DNA of 8,874 nucleotides from Trebonia sp035571275 (lineage in GTDB: Bacteria; Actinomycetota; Actinomycetes; Streptosporangiales; Streptosporangiaceae), in contig DATMKQ010000335.1 in NCBI GenBank assembly GCA_035571275.1, positions 1 through 8,874 of the forward strand, read 5' to 3'. Positions 1 through 6,187 of the stretch are shown one piece after another. Every line of letters begins with the position of its first letter. Positions within the stretch are counted from its first letter, which is position 1. Below the pieces are notes generated by a model, which was not told where the DNA came from, did not search any database, and saw nothing but the letters and a program-made list of their open reading frames with translations. Made by a program: the position numbers and the translations under genes.

Positions 1-106
1 CCAGCACGCCCCGCTTGACCAGCCCCACGAGCGCGGGGAAGGTTTCCAGCTTGGCCAGGTCCCCGGTGGCGCCGAAGATGACCAGTGCGTCAACTTTCTC
101 GGACAT
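1..106 (-). CDS. zwf: Glucose-6-phosphate dehydrogenase, N-terminal fragment
   Basis: Only the first 35 codons are inside the window; the gene continues past the left edge. The peptide begins MSEKVDALVIFGATGDLAK, followed by a segment ending FPALVGLVKRGVL. The GATGDLA stretch is the dinucleotide-binding turn of the Rossmann fold of glucose-6-phosphate dehydrogenase, which oxidises glucose 6-phosphate to 6-phosphogluconolactone in the cytoplasm (oxidative pentose phosphate pathway). The ATG at 106-104 is preceded by AGGAGG (minus strand, 118-113) at 6 bases, which fixes the start. The sequence after GDLA is KLETFPAL rather than the RRKLLPSL type known from E. coli, so this may be a second, divergent Zwf form of the kind some actinobacteria carry. 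It is transcribed away from the hydrolase cluster and has no obvious functional link to it. The family call is fairly firm despite the short fragment; the subtype is inference. Confidence 0.82.
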   Translation of the reverse strand, partial: MSEKVDALVIFGATGDLAKLETFPALVGLVKRGVL

Positions 107-253
107 GTGATCCCTCCTGAACTCTTGGTTCCGAACGAGGCTCGGGAACCTCTGCGGGGGGGTATCGCGGACGGCTGGAACTCACTGAGACTTACCCGCC
201 TGCGGGAATTCGAAATAGGTCCACGCTGGTAGCGCGGCCAGCGGTCGGCAGCG
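107..253. other. Intergenic stretch between zwf and chitinase
   Basis: No open frame here is supported. It must hold the zwf leader and promoter on the minus strand, but no convincing -35/-10 pair stands out. Two small inverted repeats are visible: GGTTCC (127-132) with GGAACC (145-150), and CCCGC with GCGGG around 196-207. Neither is followed by a T-run, and both could be chance in DNA of this composition. Confidence 0.4.
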
Positions 254-282
254 TTGACACCCGTTTACTGCGTGTTTAAGAT
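254..282 (+). promoter_or_regulatory. Sigma-70-type promoter of the chitinase gene
   Basis: TTGACA at 254-259 is a perfect -35 consensus. It is separated by 17 bases from TAAGAT at 277-282, a good -10. Transcription would start near 289, about 90 bases before the chitinase ATG and at the left edge of the large palindrome. The consensus spacing makes this a strong prediction by eye; no transcript data are available. Confidence 0.72.
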
Positions 283-288
283 TGTGGC

Positions 289-321
289 CATAATTAATAG
301 GAAAGTTTCCTATTAATTATG
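289..321. promoter_or_regulatory. Perfect 33-base palindrome, probable repressor operator
   Basis: Two 16-base arms (289-304 and 306-321) are exact reverse complements around G305. The core, 296-314, reads AATAGGAAAGTTTCCTATT, and AT-rich outer arms extend the symmetry. The site begins about seven bases after the -10 box, at the expected transcription start, so a bound protein would block initiation. The same 19-base core recurs before the GH16 gene. From memory, an AGGAAA/TTTCCT palindrome of this kind has been described before actinomycete chitosanase genes as the operator of the repressor CsnR; linking this site to that regulator is inference. A cruciform or RNA hairpin role is possible but less likely, because the copy at the other gene keeps only the core. 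Confidence 0.85.
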
Positions 322-377
322 CGGCCGCGTAAGACACCGAACTCAGGGGGGACAGACTCGACGATCCAGGAGGAATG

Positions 378-1718
378 ATGGATCTAACCGTCCCGGAACC
401 ACCACACAGGCCCAGAAGAAGCGGAGCCCGACTCAGGCGCGCGCTCGTCGCGGCGGCGGGCGCGGCGCTGCTCGCCGCCACCGCGATCGTCGCCTCGGCG
501 TCGCTGCAAGGCCCTTCGGCCGCACCTCAGGTACCGCTAAAGGCGGACCTGGCCGCGGCGTCGGCGCTGACCGACAACTGGTACGAGTCCGCGCCGTACT
601 ACAGCGTGCTTGACTCGGACGCGCCCGACCTGGGGACGGTCATGTCGGCGACGGGCGCGAAGGCATTCGACATGGCCTTCATCCTGGCGGACAACGGCAG
701 CAGCTGCTCCCCGGCGTGGAACGGCACCGACCCCGTCTCCGGCGACACACAGGTGGCCGCCGTCATCAACGAGGTGCGCTCCGATGGCGGCGACGTGATC
801 GTGTCCGCTGGCGGTTACGACGGGACGAAGCTCGGCCAGGTCTGCGGGACCGCCGCCGCGACAGCGGCCGCATACCAGCAGGTCATCAACACCTACGGAC
901 TGCACGCCTTCGACTTCGACCTCGAGGAACCAGAGATCGAGAATTCCGCCGCGATCGCCAACGAGCTGGGCGCGGCGCAGATCCTGCAGGAGGACAACCC
1001 CGGCCTGTTCATCTCCATTACGATCCCGTCCATCGCGACCGGCGCCAACTACTTCGGCCAGCTGCTGCTTGACGAGGCCCAGTCGCTCGGCTTCACCCCG
1101 AACGACTACACGATCATGCCGTTCGACGGCGGCTTCAGCGGCGGCGGGGCGCAGGTCACCGCGCTGCAGGACTTCAACGCGCAGCTGGTCGCCACGTTCG
1201 GCTGGAGCAGCTCGGTGGCCTACGCGCACGAGGGCTTCTCCGGCATGAACGGCCGGACCGACGATGCGGAGTACTTCTACCAGAGCGACTTCCAGACGGT
1301 GCTCACTTTCGCGCAGAGCGTCGGCCTGGGCAGGTACACGTTCTGGTCGGTCAACCGGGACCGGGAGTGCGACCCACCGGATAACAACGGCGACCTGTCG
1401 AGCGAGTGCAGCAGCGTGACCCAGAACCCGTGGGACTTCACCGCCTACACGGTCGCCTTCGCCAAGAGCGCGCCGGTCACGGAGCCGACACCGACCCCCA
1501 CACCCACAACAACCGCCACCCCCACACCGACGACGTCATCGTCTCCGACGCCAACGCCGACCACGGGATGCACGGCCTCTGCCTGGTCGGCGACCGGGAC
1601 CTACGTCTCCGGCGACGTTGTCTCCTACGGCGGCGACCAGTGGACCGCCAACCAGTGGAACTACGACGAGGTACCCGGTGGCGCATCGGGTGCCTGGAAC
1701 AGCGACGGCCCCTGCTGA
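378..1718 (+). CDS. Secreted GH18 chitinase with C-terminal CBM5/12 chitin-binding module
   Basis: The 446-residue protein is predicted to be an exported endo- or exochitinase hydrolysing beta-1,4 bonds of chitin. Residues 1-50 form a long signal peptide: an Arg-rich start, then an Ala/Leu core. The GH18 barrel covers about 62-365. It shows SAGG (143-146), the catalytic strand HAFDFDLE (176-183) with E183 as predicted acid and D181 as its partner, MPFD (247-250), and WSVNRDRECD (323-332). The first Asp of the classic DxxDxDxE motif is His here; as I recall, actinobacterial PF-ChiA-like GH18 proteins have H-L-D-F-D-I-E, so this looks like a subfamily trait. A Thr/Pro linker (366-396) leads to a CBM5/12 module (398-446) with the spaced Trp and Tyr residues typical of chitin binding. 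AGGAGG (368-373) lies 1 base from the ATG at 375 but 4 from the one at 378, so I prefer 378. The gene stands alone with its own promoter and operator. Confidence 0.93.
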   Translation: MDLTVPEPPHRPRRSGARLRRALVAAAGAALLAATAIVASASLQGPSAAPQVPLKADLAAASALTDNWYESAPYYSVLDSDAPDLGTVMSATGAKAFDMAFILADNGSSCSPAWNGTDPVSGDTQVAAVINEVRSDGGDVIVSAGGYDGTKLGQVCGTAAATAAAYQQVINTYGLHAFDFDLEEPEIENSAAIANELGAAQILQEDNPGLFISITIPSIATGANYFGQLLLDEAQSLGFTPNDYTIMPFDGGFSGGGAQVTALQDFNAQLVATFGWSSSVAYAHEGFSGMNGRTDDAEYFYQSDFQTVLTFAQSVGLGRYTFWSVNRDRECDPPDNNGDLSSECSSVTQNPWDFTAYTVAFAKSAPVTEPTPTPTPTTTATPTPTTSSSPTPTPTTGCTASAWSATGTYVSGDVVSYGGDQWTANQWNYDEVPGGASGAWNSDGPC

Positions 1719-1723
1719 CCGGC

Positions 1724-1763
1724 AAGGCGAACGGCCCGCGAGCACTCGCGGGCCGTTCGCTTT
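1724..1763. terminator. Bidirectional hairpin terminator between convergent genes
   Basis: A perfect 16-base inverted repeat (1727-1742 and 1745-1760) is separated by only CA, so the real loop takes in a few inner bases. Outer pairs extend it to 1724-1763, ending in TTT on the plus strand. It starts 5 bases after the chitinase stop and ends 11 bases before the GH64 stop, so it can serve both genes. The T-run is short on both sides, as is common in high-GC actinomycetes. Confidence 0.85.
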
Positions 1764-1774
1764 GGGTGACAGGG

Positions 1775-4273
1775 TTAGAAGCCGATCGCTACCTGCACGT
1801 ACTGCGCGTCGGTGCTGTTGAAATCGGAGGACTGGCCGTTGTCGTCGTCGTAGGCGAAGCCGTATTGCAGGCCGTTGACGGCGACCGAGTGCCAGAACTC
1901 GGAGTAGTAGTTGCAGGGAGCGTTCTCGTAGTAGTCCGACGGCGTGTTCTGCACCGTCGTGGAGAACTGCGCCACGCAGCGGTTCAGGGCCGCGCACAGG
2001 GTCGGGTCACCGCTGAGGTTCGGGGTGCCTCCGCCGGAGCACCCGAACACTTCCTGCGTGGTCTCCGTGGCGCCGACCGACGCCGCGTACGACACCATGT
2101 AACTGGCGTCCGCTCCGCCGGGCTGGAAGGCCGCGACATCGCCGGGCGCCGGGATGCTGTACGGCGCGTCCACCGTGGCCAGCTGCTGGAACGCTGCGGG
2201 CACCGAGTTCTCGAACTGCGTGAATACGGCGGACCTGCTCTCGGAGAAGATCTGGTCGTCTTCTCCTACCACGACGTCGCTGCCGTCGGAGTTGTGCAGG
2301 TGGATCGCCAGCGGCAGCCCCCACGCGTCGACCCGTGAGGTATCGGCGTTGATCGTGGTGCCGCTGGAGTTCAGCTCGATGAAGTCCTGGTAGGCGCTGC
2401 CAGGCGATCCGAGGTAGAAGTAGATCCGGCACGAGTTGCACGAGGTCATCGTGTAGTACGGCGACTGGGCGATCGACTCTTCGACGCCGTTGACGTCCCA
2501 GTAGACCTCGCTGTCCGGGTACGCGCCGTTGGTGGCGTTGATGAAGTCGAACTCGATGGCACCCGACCCCGCGCTGGGGATGCTGCTGGTGTTGCCCCAG
2601 AAGCCCGACGGGAACCCGCCGTAACTGCCGCCGCCTCCCGAGCTGGACGTGGAGAAGACCATTTCCCAGTAGTTCCACCCGGCGTTGTCCTGGTCGACGG
2701 TCAGCGTCTGGACGCCAGCCGGCAAGGTAACGCTGGTCGTCACGGTCTCCCAGTCCTGGTAGCCGCCAGAGGCCGGGATGTTGACGTCGCCGCTCAGGTT
2801 CGTTCCCGAGCTGCTGGCGATGTGCAACGCATCGGTGATCGCACCCGGGGACGCGACCCGCAGGCTGACCGTGTACGTCGCGGCCGTCGCGACGTCCACC
2901 GTGTAGTGGAACCATTGCCCGGCCGCCGTCCAGCCGATGTCGTACCCGCAGCCGGTGTCGGAGCAGACCTCGAGGTCAACGCCGTCGGATCGGTAGCTGT
3001 TGGCGGATCCGTTGACCGCCGTGATGTTGTAGGCCACGCCCTGGCCGCCGGTGTCGTAGTTGGCCGCGTAGACCGTGCCCGGCACCGCCGCCGGGGTGCC
3101 ACCGTACGGGCCCTCACCGGAACCGCCCGCCGCGGCGAACGTCAGGAAGTGGATGTTCCAGCCGGCGTTGTCCTGGTCAACGGTCAGAGTCTGGACGCCA
3201 GCGGGGAGGGTGACGCTCGCCGTGACCGTCGTCCAGTCCTGGTAGCCGCCGGTCGCCGGCACGGTGATGGATCCGGTGAGGTTGGTCCCGGCGGAATTGG
3301 CGATGTGCAGTCCGTCGGTGACCGCGGTCGGCGCGGCTAGCCGCAGGCTCAGCGCATAGGTGCCCGCCGAGGCGACGTCGACGGTGTAGTGGAACCACTG
3401 GCCGGCCGCCGTCCAGCCGAGGTCGTAGGCGCCGCCGGCCACGCCGGTATCCACCGTGTCCGCGGTGGCTTCGAGGTCGACCCCGTCGGACCGGTAGCTG
3501 TTGGCGGTGCCGTTGACCGCCGTGATGTTGTAGGCCACGCCCTGGCCGCCGGTGTCGTAGTTCGCCGCCTGCACCGTGCCAGGCACCGCCGCGGGCGTCC
3601 CGCCGAAGGGCTGGTCGCCGCTCGAGCCGCCGCCCGAGGTCAGGGTGAACGCCATGTAGTGGAAGTTCCAGCCGTTATCGTCCTGCTCAACGGTCAGCGT
3701 CTGCTCGCCGGCCGGCAAGGTGACGCTCGCGTCGACCGTCGCCCAGTCCTGGTACCCGCCCGTGTTCGGGATGGCGACCGCGCCGGACAGGTTGGTGCCG
3801 GAGGAGTTGGCGATGTGCAGCGCGTCGGTGATCCCGTACGGCGACGACAGTCGCAACGCGACGGTGTAGGTCCCGGCGGTGGCGACGTTGACGGTGTAGT
3901 GGAACCACTGGCCGGTCGCCGTCCAGCCGATGTCGTAGGCGCCGCCGGCCACGCCGGTATCCACCGTGTCCGCGGTGGCTTCGAGGTCGACCCCGTCTGA
4001 CCGGTAGCTGTTCGCGGTCCCGTTGACCGACGTGACGTTGTAGGCCACGCCCTGGCCGCCGGTGTCGTAGTTCGCCGCTTGCACGGTGCCGGGCACCGCT
4101 GCGGGGGTTCCCCCGTAAGGGGTGCCGGTGGCGGCGCTGGCCGCGGAGTGCACGACGCCCGTCAGCGGCAGGGCGGTCAGGACCGCGACCGCAAGGACGA
4201 CAAAGCCGATGCGTCTACCGCCTGGCCTGCCACGCCGGGACCTAGCCAGCCGCGGGATGTGAATCAATCCCAT
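1775..4273 (-). CDS. Secreted GH64 beta-1,3-glucanase with three N-terminal CBM6 modules
   Basis: This 832-residue exported protein is predicted to cleave beta-1,3-glucan (laminarin, yeast and fungal walls). A signal peptide occupies about 1-48 (twin basic patches, hydrophobic core, SAASAA). Three CBM6 beta-sandwich modules follow at 51-212, 221-381 and 388-541. Each has the pattern AANYDTGGQGVAYN, SYRSDGVDLE, GWTAxGQWFHYTV and a final QTLTVxQDxxGWN. Short Gly/Ser linkers separate them. The catalytic part (551-832) has SRVDAWGLPLAIHL and YGFAYDDDNGQSSD, which resemble GH64. E633 and D649 are 16 residues apart, the same spacing I recall for the catalytic Glu154/Asp170 of the Streptomyces matensis laminaripentaose-producing enzyme. 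At about 280 residues the domain is shorter than that enzyme (about 370), so it may be a compact subgroup. I chose the ATG at 4273 because AAGGGAG sits 8 bases upstream; the in-frame ATGs at 4294 and 4345 lack a ribosome site and precede a non-secretory N-terminus. Confidence 0.86.
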   Translation of the reverse strand: MGLIHIPRLARSRRGRPGGRRIGFVVLAVAVLTALPLTGVVHSAASAATGTPYGGTPAAVPGTVQAANYDTGGQGVAYNVTSVNGTANSYRSDGVDLEATADTVDTGVAGGAYDIGWTATGQWFHYTVNVATAGTYTVALRLSSPYGITDALHIANSSGTNLSGAVAIPNTGGYQDWATVDASVTLPAGEQTLTVEQDDNGWNFHYMAFTLTSGGGSSGDQPFGGTPAAVPGTVQAANYDTGGQGVAYNITAVNGTANSYRSDGVDLEATADTVDTGVAGGAYDLGWTAAGQWFHYTVDVASAGTYALSLRLAAPTAVTDGLHIANSAGTNLTGSITVPATGGYQDWTTVTASVTLPAGVQTLTVDQDNAGWNIHFLTFAAAGGSGEGPYGGTPAAVPGTVYAANYDTGGQGVAYNITAVNGSANSYRSDGVDLEVCSDTGCGYDIGWTAAGQWFHYTVDVATAATYTVSLRVASPGAITDALHIASSSGTNLSGDVNIPASGGYQDWETVTTSVTLPAGVQTLTVDQDNAGWNYWEMVFSTSSSGGGGSYGGFPSGFWGNTSSIPSAGSGAIEFDFINATNGAYPDSEVYWDVNGVEESIAQSPYYTMTSCNSCRIYFYLGSPGSAYQDFIELNSSGTTINADTSRVDAWGLPLAIHLHNSDGSDVVVGEDDQIFSESRSAVFTQFENSVPAAFQQLATVDAPYSIPAPGDVAAFQPGGADASYMVSYAASVGATETTQEVFGCSGGGTPNLSGDPTLCAALNRCVAQFSTTVQNTPSDYYENAPCNYYSEFWHSVAVNGLQYGFAYDDDNGQSSDFNSTDAQYVQVAIGF
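2651..3112 (-). repeat. Third CBM6 module of GH64 protein (Cys-loop variant)
   Basis: This stretch encodes residues 388-541 and is the most divergent of the three tandem modules. Where modules 1 and 2 have an ATADTVDTGVAGGAYD loop, this one has VCSDTGCGYD, with Cys437 and Cys442 close enough to pair. The CBM6 at the end of the GH42-like gene has the same Cys-loop form, so this module is closer to that one than to its own tandem partners in this region. Confidence 0.8.
3422..3580 (-). repeat. Direct repeat, copy in CBM6 module 2
   Basis: This 159-base stretch matches 3932-4090 at an exact offset of 510 bases (170 codons) with 7 mismatches that I can count. The first 66 bases (3422-3487) are identical to 3932-3997. 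It encodes the N-terminal half of CBM6 module 2 (module span 3131-3613). The 510-base unit is one module plus linker, pointing to recent duplication or gene conversion. The rest of the module is more diverged. Confidence 0.9.
3932..4090 (-). repeat. Direct repeat, copy in CBM6 module 1
   Basis: This is the partner of 3422-3580, in the N-terminal half of CBM6 module 1 (module span 3638-4123). In-frame recombination between the copies would delete or add one whole module without breaking the protein. Confidence 0.9.
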
Positions 4274-4423
4274 TTCCCTTACTCCCTTCGTCATTCCCGG
4301 CCAGGCTGGGGATCCTTGTCCTGTTCGCAGGCTGGCGCGCCCCATGGGCTCAATGGAACTGACCCATCAAGAACGACAGCGTGATGGCCGGGGGCACGGG
4401 CTGGTCGTGGTCGGCGGACGGCT

Positions 4424-4447
4424 TTCGATCGCACGCCGACGATCGAA
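4424..4447. promoter_or_regulatory. Inverted repeat in the GH64 leader
   Basis: TTCGATCG (4424-4431) and CGATCGAA (4440-4447) are exact reverse complements with an 8-base spacer. The site lies about 30-55 bases after the predicted GH64 transcription start, in a leader of roughly 205 bases. It could be an RNA stem or a second protein site. It has no T-run, so it does not look like a terminator or attenuator on its own. Chance occurrence is possible. Confidence 0.45.
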
Positions 4448-4465
4448 CGCGTAGCGACTTAATTC

Positions 4466-4484
4466 AATGCTTATAGTAAGCATT
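4466..4484. promoter_or_regulatory. AATGCTTA palindrome, probable GH64 operator
   Basis: AATGCTTA (4466-4473) and TAAGCATT (4477-4484) are exact reverse complements around a 3-base centre. On the minus strand the site directly abuts the GH64 -10 box and covers the predicted start near 4478. This is the same placement as the AGGAAA palindromes at the chitinase and GH16 genes, but the sequence is unrelated, so a different repressor is likely. The regulator family is unknown to me. Confidence 0.75.
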
Positions 4485-4513
4485 AACGTAACGAGCGCGT
4501 GTGGGCTCGTCAA
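4485..4513 (-). promoter_or_regulatory. Promoter of the GH64 gene
   Basis: Read on the minus strand, TTGACG (4513-4508) is followed after 17 bases by TACGTT (4490-4485). Both hexamers and the spacing match the GH16 promoter, and the nine bases CGTTACGTT ending at the -10 are shared. The predicted 5' leader to the ATG at 4273 is about 205 bases. Confidence 0.68.
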
Positions 4514-4683
4514 GGGAGCACCGGACTTGTCCACCGCGCAGGCCTGCTCAACGGCACGGAGGTCTCCGCCCTTGCAGTAACAGTCACCTCACTAGTCCCA
4601 TCAAACAGAAACCACCACTGAAGCATCACAACCCTGTCGGACCGGGCGCGAAGCCGTTCACATCTTTTTAACTCTCGGCGCGA
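4514..4683. other. Spacer between the divergent GH64 and GH16 promoters
   Basis: Noticeably AT-richer than the coding DNA around it, and without a supported gene. I see no further palindrome matching either operator. An open frame on the minus strand across this stretch starts inside the GH16 promoter and lacks a ribosome site, so I do not call it. Confidence 0.5.
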
Positions 4684-4712
4684 TTGACGTAACGAAACCG
4701 CCACGTTACGTT
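4684..4712 (+). promoter_or_regulatory. Promoter of the GH16 gene with embedded inverted repeat
   Basis: TTGACG (4684-4689), a 17-base spacer and TACGTT (4707-4712) form the promoter, with a start expected near 4719. Within it, ACGTAACG (4687-4694) and CGTTACGT (4704-4711) are exact reverse complements with a 9-base spacer, overlapping both the -35 and the -10. This could be an additional protein site or simply a by-product of the two hexamers. Confidence 0.7.
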
Positions 4713-4720
4713 TCCGTTCG

Positions 4721-4739
4721 AATAGGAAAGTTTCCTATT
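4721..4739. promoter_or_regulatory. AATAGGAAAGTTTCCTATT palindrome, probable GH16 operator
   Basis: The 19 bases form a perfect palindrome around G4730 and are identical to the core (296-314) of the site before the chitinase gene. The site lies 8 bases after the -10 box and 34 bases before the GH16 start codon, so a bound repressor would block initiation. The outer AT arms seen at the chitinase site are missing, which suggests the core is the recognition unit. Confidence 0.85.
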
Positions 4740-4773
4740 TATAACTCATGGAGCGGGGAGAGGAGGCCGGGAT

Positions 4774-6159
4774 ATGCCCGGCATGTCCCAACGCGTCATG
4801 CGTATCGGTAAGCGCGCCACGAGGTGGCGTCTCAGAGGCGGGCTGATGCTCGCCATCATCGCGCCGGTTGTCGCGGTGGCAGCGGCCATGGTGCCCACCG
4901 CCCCGGCTCTGGCCAACACGGCGGCCCCCGCGGCGTCGGCCCTGCGGGCCGCGCCTGACGCGGTCCCTGGCCCGCCATCCGGCTGGTCGACGGTCTTTAG
5001 CGACGACTTCAACGGCTCGTCTGGATCCGGCATCGACTCCCAGTGGATGTACGACACCGGGGCCGGGTCCAGTTTCGGCACCGGCGAGATCGAGACGATG
5101 ACCAACTCGACAAGCAATGTGCACTTGGACGGCAACGGCGACCTGGACATCACGGCCCTGGGCAGCGGCAGCTCGTGGACCTCCGGCCGCGTGCAGACGA
5201 CCAGTGCCAATGTCGGCGCGCCCGCGGGCGGTGAACTGGAGGTCACCGCCTCGATCGAGCAGCCCTCCGGCGGGCTGGGCTACTGGCCGGCGTTCTGGAT
5301 GCTCGGGCCTGGCCAATGGCCAGAGAACGGCGAGATCGACATCATGGAGGACGTCAACTCGCTGTCTGAGCTCTCCGGCACCATCCACTGCGGCACCGAC
5401 CCCGGCGGGCCATGCAACGAGCCTGACGGCATCGGCAGCGGCCTGGTCGGGTGCGGTGGCTGCCAAAGCGGCTACCACACGTACACGATGATCTTGAACC
5501 GCACCAACACCTCCGATGAGTCGATCACGTTCTACCTGGACGGCAACGAGTACTTCAGCGTGAGCGAGTCCCAGGTCGGCACGTCGACGTGGCAGGCGGC
5601 CTACGACCACAACCTGTCGATCATCTTGGACTTGGCGATGGGCGGCGCCTATCCGAACGGCGTCTGCGGCTGCACCAGTCCGACAAGCTCGACCGCGTCG
5701 GGCGGCACGATGAGCGTGGCGTACGTCGCCGCCTACTCCACCACCGGCAGCGGCGGTGGCGGCGGCGGTACTGGTGGAACCACCGGGCCGATCACTGGCT
5801 ATGAGGGACTGTGCGTGGACGTCAGGGGAGCGAGCACCGCTGAGTTCACGCCTGTCCAGGTGTACACCTGCAACGGCACGAACGCCCAGCAGTGGACAGT
5901 CGTTGAGGCGGGCAGCACGCTGCACGCGCTTGGGATGTGCATGGACATCAACGGAGGCGGCACCGCCGACGGCACAACCGTTGATCTGTACACCTGTAAT
6001 AACACAGGCGCACAGGTCTGGGAGCCGCAATCCGACGGGGCCCTGTACAACCCGCAATCGAATAAGTGCCTCGACGATACGAACTGGGGAGGCTCAGGAA
6101 CCCAGTTGCAGATCTGGGACTGCACCGGCAACGCCAATCAGCAGTGGAACCTGCCCTAA
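4774..6159 (+). CDS. Secreted GH16 beta-glucanase with C-terminal CBM13 (ricin-B-like) module
   Basis: This 461-residue exported enzyme is predicted to be an endo-beta-1,3- or beta-1,3(4)-glucanase. A signal peptide runs to about residue 47 (Arg-rich start, Ala/Val core, PALA before the cut). The GH16 jelly-roll covers about 68-320. It contains YWPAFWML before the active-site strand and ENGEIDIMEDV, in which E187 is the predicted nucleophile, D189 the helper and E192 the acid/base of the ExDxxE signature. A Gly-rich linker (about 327-337) leads to a CBM13 beta-trefoil (338-461) with its three QxW repeats at 372-374 (QQW), 414-416 (QVW) and 456-458 (QQW). The ATG at 4774 has AGGAGG (4761-4766) 7 bases upstream. 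The gene has its own promoter and operator and is followed by a hairpin terminator, so it is probably monocistronic. Exact substrate (laminarin versus mixed-linkage glucan) cannot be settled by eye. Confidence 0.93.
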   Translation: MPGMSQRVMRIGKRATRWRLRGGLMLAIIAPVVAVAAAMVPTAPALANTAAPAASALRAAPDAVPGPPSGWSTVFSDDFNGSSGSGIDSQWMYDTGAGSSFGTGEIETMTNSTSNVHLDGNGDLDITALGSGSSWTSGRVQTTSANVGAPAGGELEVTASIEQPSGGLGYWPAFWMLGPGQWPENGEIDIMEDVNSLSELSGTIHCGTDPGGPCNEPDGIGSGLVGCGGCQSGYHTYTMILNRTNTSDESITFYLDGNEYFSVSESQVGTSTWQAAYDHNLSIILDLAMGGAYPNGVCGCTSPTSSTASGGTMSVAYVAAYSTTGSGGGGGGTGGTTGPITGYEGLCVDVRGASTAEFTPVQVYTCNGTNAQQWTVVEAGSTLHALGMCMDINGGGTADGTTVDLYTCNNTGAQVWEPQSDGALYNPQSNKCLDDTNWGGSGTQLQIWDCTGNANQQWNLP

Positions 6160-6187
6160 CAGGCCCGTGCACTGCGCACCGCAAGCC

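Noticed and set aside
127..150. GGTTCC/GGAACC inverted repeat in the zwf leader
   Set aside because: Only six exact pairs plus a bulged extension; too weak to separate from chance.
537..1229. 230-codon minus-strand open frame inside the chitinase
   Set aside because: Overlaps the GH18 barrel codons with catalytic motifs on the plus strand; shadow composition.
1470..1565. Short tandem ACCCCCACACC-like repeats
   Set aside because: They simply encode the Thr/Pro linker of the chitinase; not a CRISPR or regulatory repeat.
1406..2338. 310-codon plus-strand frame across the chitinase end and GH64 end
   Set aside because: Runs through the bidirectional terminator and two real genes in other frames; no domain seen.
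4274..4345. Longer GH64 start at 4345 (24 extra residues)
   Set aside because: No ribosome site before 4345 or 4294, and the signal peptide begins at the ATG at 4273, which has AAGGGAG at 8 bases.
4510..4704. 64-codon minus-strand frame in the divergent promoter region
   Set aside because: Starts within the GH16 promoter, has no ribosome site and shows no known motif; the stretch is better explained as regulatory.
4735..6057. 440-codon open frame on the minus strand opposite the GH16 gene
   Set aside because: Arg/Val/Gly-rich composition typical of antisense frames in high-GC DNA, no recognisable domain, and it lies over a clear GH16-CBM13 gene.
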